Shown here one piece after another: positions 17,760-26,140 of a stretch of 64,000 nucleotides of DNA (the first letter of the stretch is position 1; each line of letters starts with the position of its first letter). Made by a program: the position numbers and the translations under genes. Source of the DNA: Ectopseudomonas mendocina (GTDB lineage Bacteria > Pseudomonadota > Gammaproteobacteria > Pseudomonadales > Pseudomonadaceae); NCBI RefSeq assembly GCF_007049795.1, contig NZ_SCFY01000010.1, positions 124,001 to 188,000 of the forward strand, read 5' to 3'. The notes below the pieces were generated by a model. The model did not search any database. It was not told the origin of the DNA and saw only the letters and a list, made by a program, of their open reading frames with translations.

Positions 17760-19930
17760 ATGCACAACAGGAATAAGAACGCTCTGCTGGGTCTTCTGCT
17801 TGCCAGCTGCAGCGCACCGCTTGCCGCCCAGGTCATCAGCCTGGAAGCCATGGAAATATCCAGCGCCCCCATCGAGGACGCCGTACAGCGCGCCCACGCG
17901 GAAAGGCGCAATGCGAGCCATTCGAAAACGGTTATCGAGGCCAAGCAACTCAACCAGTTTGGCGACCAGCCGCTGGGCGATGCCCTGCGCCGTCTGGTCG
18001 GCGTCTCCTTCGCCGGCGCCAACCGTGCCCGTGAAGTGCAGTTGCGCGGCATCGGCCCGGAGTATGCGCAGGTGTTGGTCAATGGCCGACGTATCCTCGA
18101 TGCCAACTCCAAGCGCAGTGTGCAGCTGGATCGCATCCCCAGCTCGCTGGTCGAGCGTGTGGAGATCATCCGCTCGCCACTGGCCAGCCAGGAGGGCCAG
18201 GGCGCAGCGGGCACCGTCAATATCATTCTCAAGCAGCGCGCCAAGAGCGGTAACGGCGAGATCGGTATCGGTGCCGGGCATATGGAAAGCAACGGTGGCC
18301 TGGGGGATGCCACCGTCTTCTACAGCCTGGGCAACGACAACGTCACGCTGAACCTGGCCGGCGGCGTGCAATTGCAGCGCCGCAACGAAAGCAAGGACTC
18401 GCTGGTATTCACAACAGCGGCGCCAATGGCGGTGAACTGGGCAGCAACGAGCGTCGCTTCGAGCAAGGCAACTTCCTGCCGTCGCTGGAGCTGCGCCTGA
18501 ACGACGACAACCGCCTGAACTTTCAGCTCGATTACCTGAAGACCACCGAATACCGCGACGACATCGCCGCCGAGCTGGAAACTGCGCAGAACGCAGTGCG
18601 TCGTACCGAGTTCGAGGACCGCGAGCGCAAGCGCACCAACCTCGGCCTGCTCAGCGACTGGACGCACCAGTGGAGCGACGACACCGAGCTGCTGCTGAGC
18701 CTCGACTTGCAGAAGGCCGACGAGGACACCACCCGCGACGCCAAGCGCTACCGGGCCAACGGCACCTTGGATCGCACGCGACTGCGTGACGAGAACATCC
18801 ACATGACCTCGGTCTCGCCCACCCTCAAGGTCAAGACGCTGCTCGACGCCCACAGCCTCGAATGGGGCGCCGGAGCGCGCCGCGAGACCCGCGAGGAAGA
18901 CAACAGCAACATCGAGAATGGCGTGGTCCGCCCCATCAATGCCGCGCGCACCTACCAGATCCGTGAGGACATCACCCACCTGTTCGCCCAGGACACCTGG
19001 CTGCTGCCCTGGGGCGACAGCCTGACCTACGGCCTGCGCTTGGAAGACGCCCACACCCGCACCCGCGACCTCAACGGTGCCAAGCAGCAGACCAGCAAGC
19101 TCAGCCCGCTGCCGTCGATCAGCTACCTCGGCCATCTCAGTGCCAACACCGACTGGCGCCTGGGTATCGCCCGCACATTGCGCCGACCCGATCTGCGCGA
19201 GCTGAGCCCGACCGTCACCACCGACTCCGGCACCCTGGCCCGGCCCGATACCGGTGGCAACCCGAGGATGACACCGGAGTCCATCTGGGGCGTGGACCTG
19301 GGGCTGGATCACTTCTTCAACGACCAGCGCGGCCTGCTCTCGGCCAACCTGTTCCACCGCCAGTTCAATGACAAGATCGAAAACGTGCTCAGCGAGCAGA
19401 GCAACGGCCGCTGGCTGAGCCGCCCGGAGAACGCCGGCGACGGCCAGGCCAGCGGCCTGGAACTGGAAGCACGCGCGCCACTGGACGTGCTCGGCTTGCC
19501 GCAACTGACGCTATGGTCCAACGCCACCGCCGTGCACACCCGCCTGAAGAGCGAAGCCACTGGTGAAACCCGACGCTTCCTCGATCAGCCGGACTACCTG
19601 TTCAACGCTGGCGCCGACTACTACCTGGCCAGCCTGCGCACCACCTTCGGCGTCAACTACAACTGGAACAGCGGCTACAACCAGAAGTATCGACTGACTT
19701 CGGGCCAGACGGCAGAGAACGACCAGGACGCAGTTGGCCGTGTCGATATCTCCGCGCGCACCCAACTCAGCGAGAACACCAGCCTCAACCTGTCGGTACT
19801 TAATCTGTTCGCCCAGAACGAGGACAGCCGCGCCACGACCTACGGCGCCAATGGCCTGCTGGAAAGCAACAGCCTGACCGAGGAAGGCACCTACCGCACC
19901 TTCTACATGCGCGTGCAAACCGCGTTCTGA
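17760..19930 (+). pseudogene. TonB-dependent receptor with one-base frameshift
   Basis: The gene starts MHNRNKNALLGLLLASCSAP with a signal peptide and encodes a plug domain with QLRGIGPEYAQVLVNGRR and VERVEIIRSPLASQEGQG, typical of TonB receptors. At about 18411-18413 (codon ACA after DSLVF) the frame is lost; shifting by one base restores NSGANGGELGSNERRFEQGN and the barrel continues unbroken to the C-terminal TAF at 19930. One base missing at this point would explain it, giving about 723 residues when repaired. A real null mutation, phase variation and a sequencing error cannot be told apart here. A Fur box lies upstream, so it is an iron-related receptor. Confidence 0.88.
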
Positions 19931-19949
19931 TTGTTCGCGCGCCACTCAG

Positions 19950-19983
19950 AGGCCCCCGATGCGCCAGCGTCGGGGGCCTTTTT
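19950..19983 (+). terminator. Terminator after TonB receptor
   Basis: A 12-bp stem, GGCCCCCGATGC pairing with GCGTCGGGGGCC (one G-U pair), with loop GCCA and followed by TTTTT. It begins 20 bases after the receptor stop and is a textbook intrinsic terminator. Confidence 0.9.
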
Positions 19984-20036
19984 CGTTCTGGTAGCGTCGG
20001 CATCAAGCTCCCACAGATTCAGACAGCAGAAATGAA

Positions 20037-20522
20037 TCAGACGCGGGCGTTCTTCTTCTGCAGGATCAACGACGCTTCGTTATAGGCGCTCTGGAAGGCT
20101 TCGCTGCCGATCCAGGTGATCGCAGCGTCCTCGTCTTCATCGTGGAAGATGCCGCGGTAGACGATCAGCAGGCCCATCATGAAATCGGTCGCAGCCTCTT
20201 CCGACTCCTCGGCAACCACCAGTTCCAGCACCGGGTATTGCAGGAATATCAGGCACAGGGCGAGCAGGCTGATGCCCTCGCCGGCTTTCATCGCCTGGAA
20301 CAGGTCATCGAAGTGCGCGGGGTCGAAGCCGTTTTCCTCGATGTCCTTGAAATCGAAGGTACTCAGGTCGAGCTCGACATCATCGAACGGCTCGTTGATC
20401 AGCGGGTTGGCGAGAATCGGGTGGACGACATTGGCCTGCGCCTTGGGCTTGCCCATGCGGTTCTGCTTGGCCTTGGTCTTGGCCCGTTGGGCGCGCTTCT
20501 TCTGTTTGTCTGGGGAGGCCAT
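20037..20522 (-). CDS. Hypothetical protein with basic N-terminus and acidic body
   Basis: A 161-residue protein. Residues 1-30 are strongly basic (KQKKRAQRAKTKAKQNR), residues 45-75 are acidic (DDVELDLSTFDFKDIEE), and two hydrophobic helices follow (GISLLALCLIFLQYPVLELV and DFMMGLLIVYRGIF). The start MASPDKQKK has GAGGAA 7 bases upstream, better than an earlier in-frame ATG. It is convergent with the receptor pseudogene and followed by the broken-gene region. I do not recognise a function; the basic tail suggests nucleic-acid contact. Confidence 0.75.
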   Translation of the reverse strand: MASPDKQKKRAQRAKTKAKQNRMGKPKAQANVVHPILANPLINEPFDDVELDLSTFDFKDIEENGFDPAHFDDLFQAMKAGEGISLLALCLIFLQYPVLELVVAEESEEAATDFMMGLLIVYRGIFHDEDEDAAITWIGSEAFQSAYNEASLILQKKNARV

Positions 20523-20704
20523 GGGGCGTTCCTCGTTCGATACAGCCATGTGCATGGCGCGGAAAGTTCAGGCGCCATTGTATTCAGTCTTGGTCATGGC
20601 CTGCGCCTGAATTTGCAGACGGAGAGTCATGCATTGAAGAATGGGCTTTCTTCTTCGACTTCCACCTGTTTTGTTCGGGATGCATGGATGACGGGAGCCT
20701 GACC

Positions 20705-21171
20705 ATGACGGACCGCGCACAACTCCACCACGACGGCTATGCGTTGCTGCGCCAGGCGCTACGCGACACCTGGCAGCGCGACATCTTCGATCACCTGGTC
20801 AACAACGCCGGGCACGGGGACATGGCGTCGATTGCCGAGACCACCGAGGCGCAGTTCGACGCACTGGTGAACGTACACTTCAAAGGGGTGTTCTTCCTCA
20901 CCCAGATACTGCTGCCGCTGATGGCCGACGGCGCTCGTATCGTCAATATCTCTTCTGGGCTGACACGCATCGCCTACCCGGGCTTTGCGGCCTACTCGGC
21001 CGTCAAGGGAGCGCTAGAGGTGCTGAGCGTCTACCTGGCCAAGGAGCTGGGCAGCCGGGGTATAGCAGTCAATACCGTGGCACCCGGCGCGATCGAGACG
21101 GATTTTCTCGGCGGCGCCGTGCGCGACATGCCGGACCTGAACAAGGTGTTCGCGGACATGACAGCGCTTGG
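20705..21171 (+). pseudogene. Oxygenase start fused to short-chain dehydrogenase fragment
   Basis: The frame opens with MTDRAQLHHDGYALLRQA, which looks like the start of a 2-oxoglutarate/Fe oxygenase (phytanoyl-CoA dioxygenase type), then at about 20760 becomes the middle of a short-chain dehydrogenase: HLVNNAGHGDMASI, NISSG, the catalytic YSAVKGALEVL and VNTVAPGAIETDFLGG. The SDR lacks its N-terminal TGxxxGxG cofactor motif and its last about 45 residues; after ADMTALG (about 21171) the frame runs antisense to another gene fragment. Neither parent is functional. Listed as one broken reading frame of two parts. Confidence 0.8.
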
Positions 21172-21365
21172 CCCAGCCCACCCTGCGCCCTCACCCGAGC
21201 CACCGAAGCTACCCCTTCAGCAACCCGCAAGCCTCGCCAATCCCTCAACGGCCAATCACGTAAACGCCGCACCATGCGTTGCCAGAACCTCGAGCCTTCA
21301 GGTGCGTACCTCGGCAATTCGCGCGGCAGTAACAACTGCGATGCCAGATAGCCGATCTCCACTTC

Positions 21366-21683
21366 GTGCTGACCGGCGGCGAAGCGCGGTGCAGCGCCCT
21401 GCTCCGGTGCCAGCACGAACGAGCGGATATCGGCGCTCTCCTGCTGCAGGCTGAGCACGCGCCAGCGCTGCCACTGATTGCGCTGCTCCCGCTCGCGCAG
21501 ACGCGCATCGGTTTCTGCCCAGGTGCCGGTCATCAGGCTGGTCGGTGCATATTCCTCGAAGGCCCAACGCAATGAGGTCGCGGCCGGACGCAGCACCACC
21601 TGCTCGACGTCGAGGGTCCATAGCCGTTCGGTACCCTCGAAGAGGTTGAGTTGTCCGACGGGGCTGGCATGCAGGCCGGTCAC
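21366..21683 (-). pseudogene. Fragment of flavodoxin/ferredoxin reductase-like protein
   Basis: The reverse strand encodes HASPVGQLNLFEGTERLW and then RWRVLSLQQESADIRSFVL followed by RFAAGQH, the entry to an FAD-binding reductase domain; the similarity I recognise stops abruptly at GQH (21366). The stretch 21172-21365 continues the frame as EVEIGYLASQLLLPRELPRY and more, which I cannot assign and which may be part of yet another gene. A TAG codon at 21684-21686 separates it in phase from the LysR fragment upstream. The family name is tentative. Confidence 0.55.
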
Positions 21684-21905
21684 CTAGCGCTCGGCCTCCT
21701 CAACCCGCTGCAGAATGCGCTGGCAACTGTCGGCGAAAGCGGTACCCGCCGCGCTCAGGCTCACACCACGCGGCCCGCGCAGCAGCAAGGTGCTGTCCAG
21801 ACGACTTTCCAGCGCAGCTAGGGTACGCATCACCGTGGCCTGCGACAGCTGCAACTGGCGAGCAGCAGCGGCCAGGCTGCCCGCCTGGGCCACGACGATA
21901 CCCAC
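21684..21905 (-). pseudogene. LysR regulator fragment (DNA-binding domain, second)
   Basis: VAQAGSLAAAARQLQLSQAT is a LysR helix-turn-helix, continuing through RTLAALESRLDSTLLLRGPR to the linker helix RILQRVEEAER and a TAG stop. About 10 N-terminal residues and the whole effector domain are missing. It follows the first LysR fragment directly, in the same frame, separated by one TAG codon, so the two are remnants of different regulators joined at a deletion point. Confidence 0.8.
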
Positions 21906-22321
21906 CTACATCATGTTCACCACGCGGTCGACCAGCAGCGCATTGACCTCCACATCCGGGTGGGTGTCGAGGTACTGGGCAATGCGTGGAATCAGGCACA
22001 GCTCGCCGAACATCACCGGTGCGGTCACGGAGAGGCGTCCACGCGGCCGCACACTGCCACCAGCGGCCAGTTCCTCGGCTTCTTCCCGCTCCAGCAGGAT
22101 GCGTCGACAGTCCTCGACATAACGCTGGCCGGCCTCGGTCAAACGCAGGCTGCGCGTGCTGCGCACCAGCAACAGCGTGCCCAGGCGCGCCTCCAGCGCC
22201 GCGACGGCGCGACGGCGCGGGTCACGCTGGGCGGCGAAATGCCCAGCAGCTTGGCGCCACCGGCGAAGCTTTCGGCCTCGGTCACTGCCAGCAACACCCT
22301 CATTTCCTGAAACCGATCCAT
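21906..22321 (-). pseudogene. LysR regulator fragment with 8-bp duplication frameshift (first)
   Basis: The start MDRFQEMRVLLAVTEAESFA opens a LysR helix-turn-helix up to SPPSVTRAVA. There a perfect 8-bp tandem duplication (GCGACGGC twice, 22201-22216 on the forward strand) shifts the frame; the correct frame resumes as ALEARLGTLLLVRSTRSL and runs to the first part of the effector domain (RLSVTAPVMFGELCLIPRI), ending VVNMM and TAG. About 200 C-terminal residues are missing. Removing one 8-bp copy restores the reading frame exactly. Confidence 0.85.
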
Positions 22322-22384
22322 CGTCACCGCCTGGTTTTCTGTTGCACCGACGCAGCGTACCTCATGACGAGGCCACCTCCGGAC

Positions 22385-23005
22385 TCAGCGCCGGCTCAAG
22401 GCCAGACGCGCGGCGAAGAGGACGAAGATAAGCCCCGTGCTGCGATCCATCCACTTGATCACCACCTCGCGCCGCAACCAGTGGCCGAGCGGCTGGGTAG
22501 CGCCGATCAGCAACAGCGCCCAGGCCAGGCTGAGCACCACATGGATGCCCACCAGACCGAATGTCCAGGCAATCAGCGGCTGCCCCTGCGGAATGAACTG
22601 CGGCAGGAAGGACACGTAGAAAATCCCCACCTTGGGGTTGAGCACATTACCCAGCAGGCCGCGCAGGAACCAGTTGGCACCGGACTGGCCGCCGGCCTGC
22701 GCCGGAGCCAATGAGGTGCGCGGGCGCAGCAGCATATTCAGCCCGAGCCAGGCCAGATACGCCGCACCGCAATACTTGAGCAGGTTGTAGCCGAATTCGG
22801 AAACCGCCAGCAGCGCGCCGAGACCGAAGGCCACCGCCGCGCCCCAGAGCAGGCAACCGGCATTGATGCCCAGCGCCGCGCGAAACGCCTGCTGCCGGCC
22901 CTCGACCGCAGCGGTACGCAGCACCAGCGCCGTGTCGATCCCCGGCGTCAGGGTCAGCAGCGTGGCCGCCAAGGTGAAGGCGATGAGGTTTTCGGCAAAG
23001 GGCAT
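22385..23005 (-). CDS. LysE/RhtB-family amino-acid exporter
   Basis: A 206-residue inner-membrane protein with six hydrophobic segments and the family motif LTPGIDTALVLRTA at about residues 18-31, plus GLLGNVLNPKVGIFYVSFLP at about 110-129. Such proteins export amino acids or homoserine lactones; the substrate is unknown. The start MPFAENLIAFTLAAT gives the expected short cytoplasmic end; the longer in-frame region upstream has no family similarity. The gene is intact although it adjoins the region of broken genes. Confidence 0.9.
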   Translation of the reverse strand: MPFAENLIAFTLAATLLTLTPGIDTALVLRTAAVEGRQQAFRAALGINAGCLLWGAAVAFGLGALLAVSEFGYNLLKYCGAAYLAWLGLNMLLRPRTSLAPAQAGGQSGANWFLRGLLGNVLNPKVGIFYVSFLPQFIPQGQPLIAWTFGLVGIHVVLSLAWALLLIGATQPLGHWLRREVVIKWMDRSTGLIFVLFAARLALSRR

Positions 23006-23147
23006 CGGCAGGCGCTCCGTCCATTGGGCAGAGCGCGAGTATAAACAGCGCATCGCTGGCCGTCGTGGGGCCAGCGATGTCGTAGGGTGCGCCGCGCGGA
23101 CCGCGGTTCGTTCATGCGATGCGTGTTGCCGGTGGTGCCAGCGGTGT

Positions 23148-24335
23148 TTATCCGCGATACGCCTCGAAAAGCCCCGTAGCACCCATGCCGCCGCCAACGC
23201 ACATGGTGACGATGCCGTAGCGCAGTTCGCGGCGCTGCAGCTCACGCACCAGGTGGCCGACCTGGCGCGAGCCGGTCATGCCAAACGGGTGGCCGATGGA
23301 GATGGAGCCGCCGTTGACGTTGTACTTCTCGTTGTCGATCCCGAGCGTGTCGCGGCAGTACAGGCACTGCGAAGCAAACGCCTCGTTGAGTTCCCACAGG
23401 TCGATGTCGGCCACACTCAGGCCCTTGGCCTTGAGCAGCTTGGGCACCGAGAACACTGGGCCGATGCCCATCTCGTCCGGCTCGCAACCGGCCACGGTGA
23501 AGCCGCGGAAATAGGCCTTGGGTGTCAGGCCGAGTTCCAGGGCTTTTTCCAGGCTCATCACCAGGGTCATGGAAGCGCCGTCGGACAGTTGCGAGGCGTT
23601 GCCGGCCGTCACGCTGCCAGCCGGGTCGAACGCCGGTTGCAGCTTGGCCAGTGAATCCAGGGTAGTGTCAGGGCGGTTGCAGTCATCGGCCTCGACCACG
23701 CCGTCGACGATCTTTTTCTCGCCGGTCGCCTTATCTTCGAGCTGATACTTCACCGTCATCGGCACGATTTCATCGGCGAACAGGCCTTCGGTCTGAGCGC
23801 GCGCGGTACGCTGCTGACTCTGCAAGGCATAGGCATCCTGGGCTTCACGGGTGATGCCGTAGCGGTTGGCGACGATCTCGGCAGTCTTGCCCATGGGGTA
23901 GTAGATGCCGGGGTTGTCCTTTTGCAGCAGCGGGTTGAACAGGTTGTCCATGTTCATGCTTTTCAGGGTCATGGTGATGGACTCGACGCCACCGGCGACG
24001 ATGATGTCGCTGCAACCGGACGCCACCTGGTTGGCGGCGATGGCGATGGCCTGCAGGCCCGAGGAGCAGAAGCGGTTGAGGGTCATGCCCGCCACCGGGT
24101 TGCCCAGGCGTGAGAGCACGGCGACGTTGCGGCCGATGTTCATGCCCTGCGCGCCCTCATTGGAGCCGGCACCGACGATGCAGTCATCGACCAGCTTCGG
24201 ATCGATGCCGTTGCGCCCCAGCAGCGCATCGACGCAGTGAGCGGCCATGTCATCCGGCCGAGTCATATTGAACTTGCCGCGGAAGGACTTGGCCAGGCCA
24301 GTCCGCACGCTGTCGACGATCACCACTTCACGCAT
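23148..24335 (-). CDS. Acetyl-CoA C-acyltransferase (thiolase)
   Basis: A 395-residue thiolase that cleaves 3-ketoacyl-CoA with CoA or condenses acetyl-CoA units. The acyl-accepting cysteine is C90 in LNRFCSSGLQA, the base histidine lies in SIGHPFGMTG (about 350) and the second cysteine in MCVGGGMGATG near the C-terminus, all intact. The start MREVVIVDSVRTGLAK was chosen over an upstream in-frame codon that precedes the conserved fold. No partner 3-hydroxyacyl-CoA dehydrogenase is adjacent, so a degradative role in fatty or aromatic acid metabolism is inferred only from the family. Confidence 0.93.
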   Translation of the reverse strand: MREVVIVDSVRTGLAKSFRGKFNMTRPDDMAAHCVDALLGRNGIDPKLVDDCIVGAGSNEGAQGMNIGRNVAVLSRLGNPVAGMTLNRFCSSGLQAIAIAANQVASGCSDIIVAGGVESITMTLKSMNMDNLFNPLLQKDNPGIYYPMGKTAEIVANRYGITREAQDAYALQSQQRTARAQTEGLFADEIVPMTVKYQLEDKATGEKKIVDGVVEADDCNRPDTTLDSLAKLQPAFDPAGSVTAGNASQLSDGASMTLVMSLEKALELGLTPKAYFRGFTVAGCEPDEMGIGPVFSVPKLLKAKGLSVADIDLWELNEAFASQCLYCRDTLGIDNEKYNVNGGSISIGHPFGMTGSRQVGHLVRELQRRELRYGIVTMCVGGGMGATGLFEAYRG

Positions 24336-24461
24336 GACGCACCTCGTTGTTATTGGATGGCGAATGACGTGAAGATAAATCCAGCCCATCCCCGGGTACG
24401 ACCATCATTGATCTGGCGTATACGGGACGATGCCGGGGCCACCGGGAGCAACACAAAAGCA

Positions 24462-24529
24462 TCGCGGCTGAAGCCGCTCCCACGTTCCTGCCGATGGCGA
24501 CGACTCGTAGGAGCGGCTTCAGCCGCGAT
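24462..24529. repeat. REP element pair (inverted)
   Basis: TCGCGGCTGAAGCCGCTCCCAC (to 24483) and the inverse GTAGGAGCGGCTTCAGCCGC (from 24507) flank a 22-base spacer. It is the same REP family as at 3515-3574 and lies in the gap between the thiolase start and the pap stop. Confidence 0.88.
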
Positions 24530-24536
24530 TAACGCT

Positions 24537-26018
24537 TCAATCCCTGGCGAACGCCGCCTCGATGGCCTCGTTGATGGTACGCAGCACCTTGACCCGGGCG
24601 AAACGCTTGTCGTTGGCTTCGATCAGCGTCCAGGGCGCGATCTCGGTGCTGGTACGGTCGACCATGTCGCCCACCGCATCGGCGTAGTCGTCCCACTTTT
24701 CACGGTTCCGCCAATCCTCTTCGGTGATCTTGAAGCGCTTGAACGGGATCTGCTCACGCTCCTTGAAACGCTTCAGCTGGGTCTGCTGATCGATGGCCAG
24801 CCAGAACTTCACCAGGATCACCCCGGCATTGGTCAACTGCTCTTCGAAGTCGTTGATCTCGCCATAGGCGCGCAGCCAGTCGGCCTGGCTGCAGAAGCCC
24901 TCGACTCGCTCCACCAGCACACGGCCATACCAGCTGCGGTCGAAGATGGTGAAATGCCCGCGCGCCGGGATATGCCGCCAGAAGCGCCAGAGATAGGGCT
25001 GGGCGCGCTCTTCCTCGGTCGGCGCCGCCACCGGCACGATGCGGTATTGGCGTGGGTCGAGGGCACCGGTCACGCGGCGGATGGCACCGCCCTTGCCAGC
25101 GGCATCGTTGCCCTCGAATGCAGCGATCAGGGCGTGCTTGCGCATGCGCTTGTCACGCATCAGCCCGGACAGGCGCGCCTGCTCGGTGGCCAGTTGCTCC
25201 TTGTAGTCGTCCTTGCTCAGCGCCTGGGTCATGTCCAGGCTGGCCAACAGGCCGCTGCTCTGTCCGGAAACCGGTGCAGCATGTGGTCGCCCCACTGCGC
25301 CTTGCTGCCGCGCCAGCGCCGCCTGCAAGCCTTCGAGCAGAATGCGCCCGACCGTCAGGCTGCGGTAATAGTGATCGACGCCCTCGACTACGTACCAGGG
25401 CGCGTAGTCGCGGCTGGTGCGGCGCAGGATGCGCTCGCCGTAATGCACGAATTTGTCGTAGGTCTTCGACTGCTGCCAGTCCAGCGGGCTGATGCGCCAA
25501 CTGTGCAGCGGGTCATCCTTGAGCGCTTCGAGGCGCGTCTTCATCTGTTGCTTGGACAGATGGAACCAGAACTTGAAGATCAGCGCCCCCTCATCGCAGA
25601 GCATGCGCTCCAGATGCTCGGCAGCATCGATGGCCTGATCCAGCACGGCATCCTTGAACTGGCCATGCACCCGCCCCTGCAGCATCTGGCTGTACCAGTT
25701 GCCGAAGAAGATTCCCATGCGCCCCTTCGGCGGCAGTTGTCGCCAGTAGCGCCAGGCCGGCGGCCGCGCCAGCTCTTCATCGGTCTGCACATCGAAGGTG
25801 CTGACCTGGATCAGCCGCGGATCCATCCATTCGTTGAGCAGTTTCACCGTCTCGCCCTTGCCGGCGCCCTCGACGCCGTTGATCAGTACGATCACCGGAA
25901 AACGCGCCTGCTGCTTGAGCTCGTACTGCGCCTCCAGCAGCGCCTCGCGCAGCGCCGGCTCTTCGGCCTCGAACTTGGCCTTGTCTATACTGCGGCCGAT
26001 TTCGGCGGACTCGAACAT
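24537..26018 (-). CDS. pap: Polyphosphate:AMP phosphotransferase (tandem PPK2 domains)
   Basis: A 493-residue cytoplasmic enzyme that transfers phosphate from polyphosphate to AMP, making ADP. It has two PPK2 domains, each with a Walker A: VEGAGKGETVKLL at about 49-61 and NDAAGKGGAIRRV at about 307-319, and lid motifs such as FFGNWYSQML and FDRSWYGRVLVERVEGF. This tandem arrangement is the class II PPK2 form first described from Acinetobacter and Pseudomonas; in that class only the C-terminal domain is catalytic. The start MFESAEIGRSID is preceded by GGGAGGTT. It is divergent from mnmC. Confidence 0.93.
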   Translation of the reverse strand: MFESAEIGRSIDKAKFEAEEPALREALLEAQYELKQQARFPVIVLINGVEGAGKGETVKLLNEWMDPRLIQVSTFDVQTDEELARPPAWRYWRQLPPKGRMGIFFGNWYSQMLQGRVHGQFKDAVLDQAIDAAEHLERMLCDEGALIFKFWFHLSKQQMKTRLEALKDDPLHSWRISPLDWQQSKTYDKFVHYGERILRRTSRDYAPWYVVEGVDHYYRSLTVGRILLEGLQAALARQQGAVGRPHAAPVSGQSSGLLASLDMTQALSKDDYKEQLATEQARLSGLMRDKRMRKHALIAAFEGNDAAGKGGAIRRVTGALDPRQYRIVPVAAPTEEERAQPYLWRFWRHIPARGHFTIFDRSWYGRVLVERVEGFCSQADWLRAYGEINDFEEQLTNAGVILVKFWLAIDQQTQLKRFKEREQIPFKRFKITEEDWRNREKWDDYADAVGDMVDRTSTEIAPWTLIEANDKRFARVKVLRTINEAIEAAFARD

Positions 26019-26140
26019 AAAGCAACCTCCCTGGAATGATCCTCACAGCCTAACGGAACATCCGATGCTTTGCCCGGTGATACCAGCGCCATGGCACCTG
26101 TGCACGGTAGAATCACCGCACGATCCAGCGGAACACAGCC

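Noticed and set aside
20705..22321. An insertion sequence or integron in the broken-gene region
   Set aside because: No transposase, terminal inverted repeats or integron site were found; fragments belong to ordinary metabolic and regulatory genes.
24237..26039. A 600-residue forward reading frame
   Set aside because: It is antisense to the thiolase start and the pap gene; both PPK2 domains are clear on the reverse strand.
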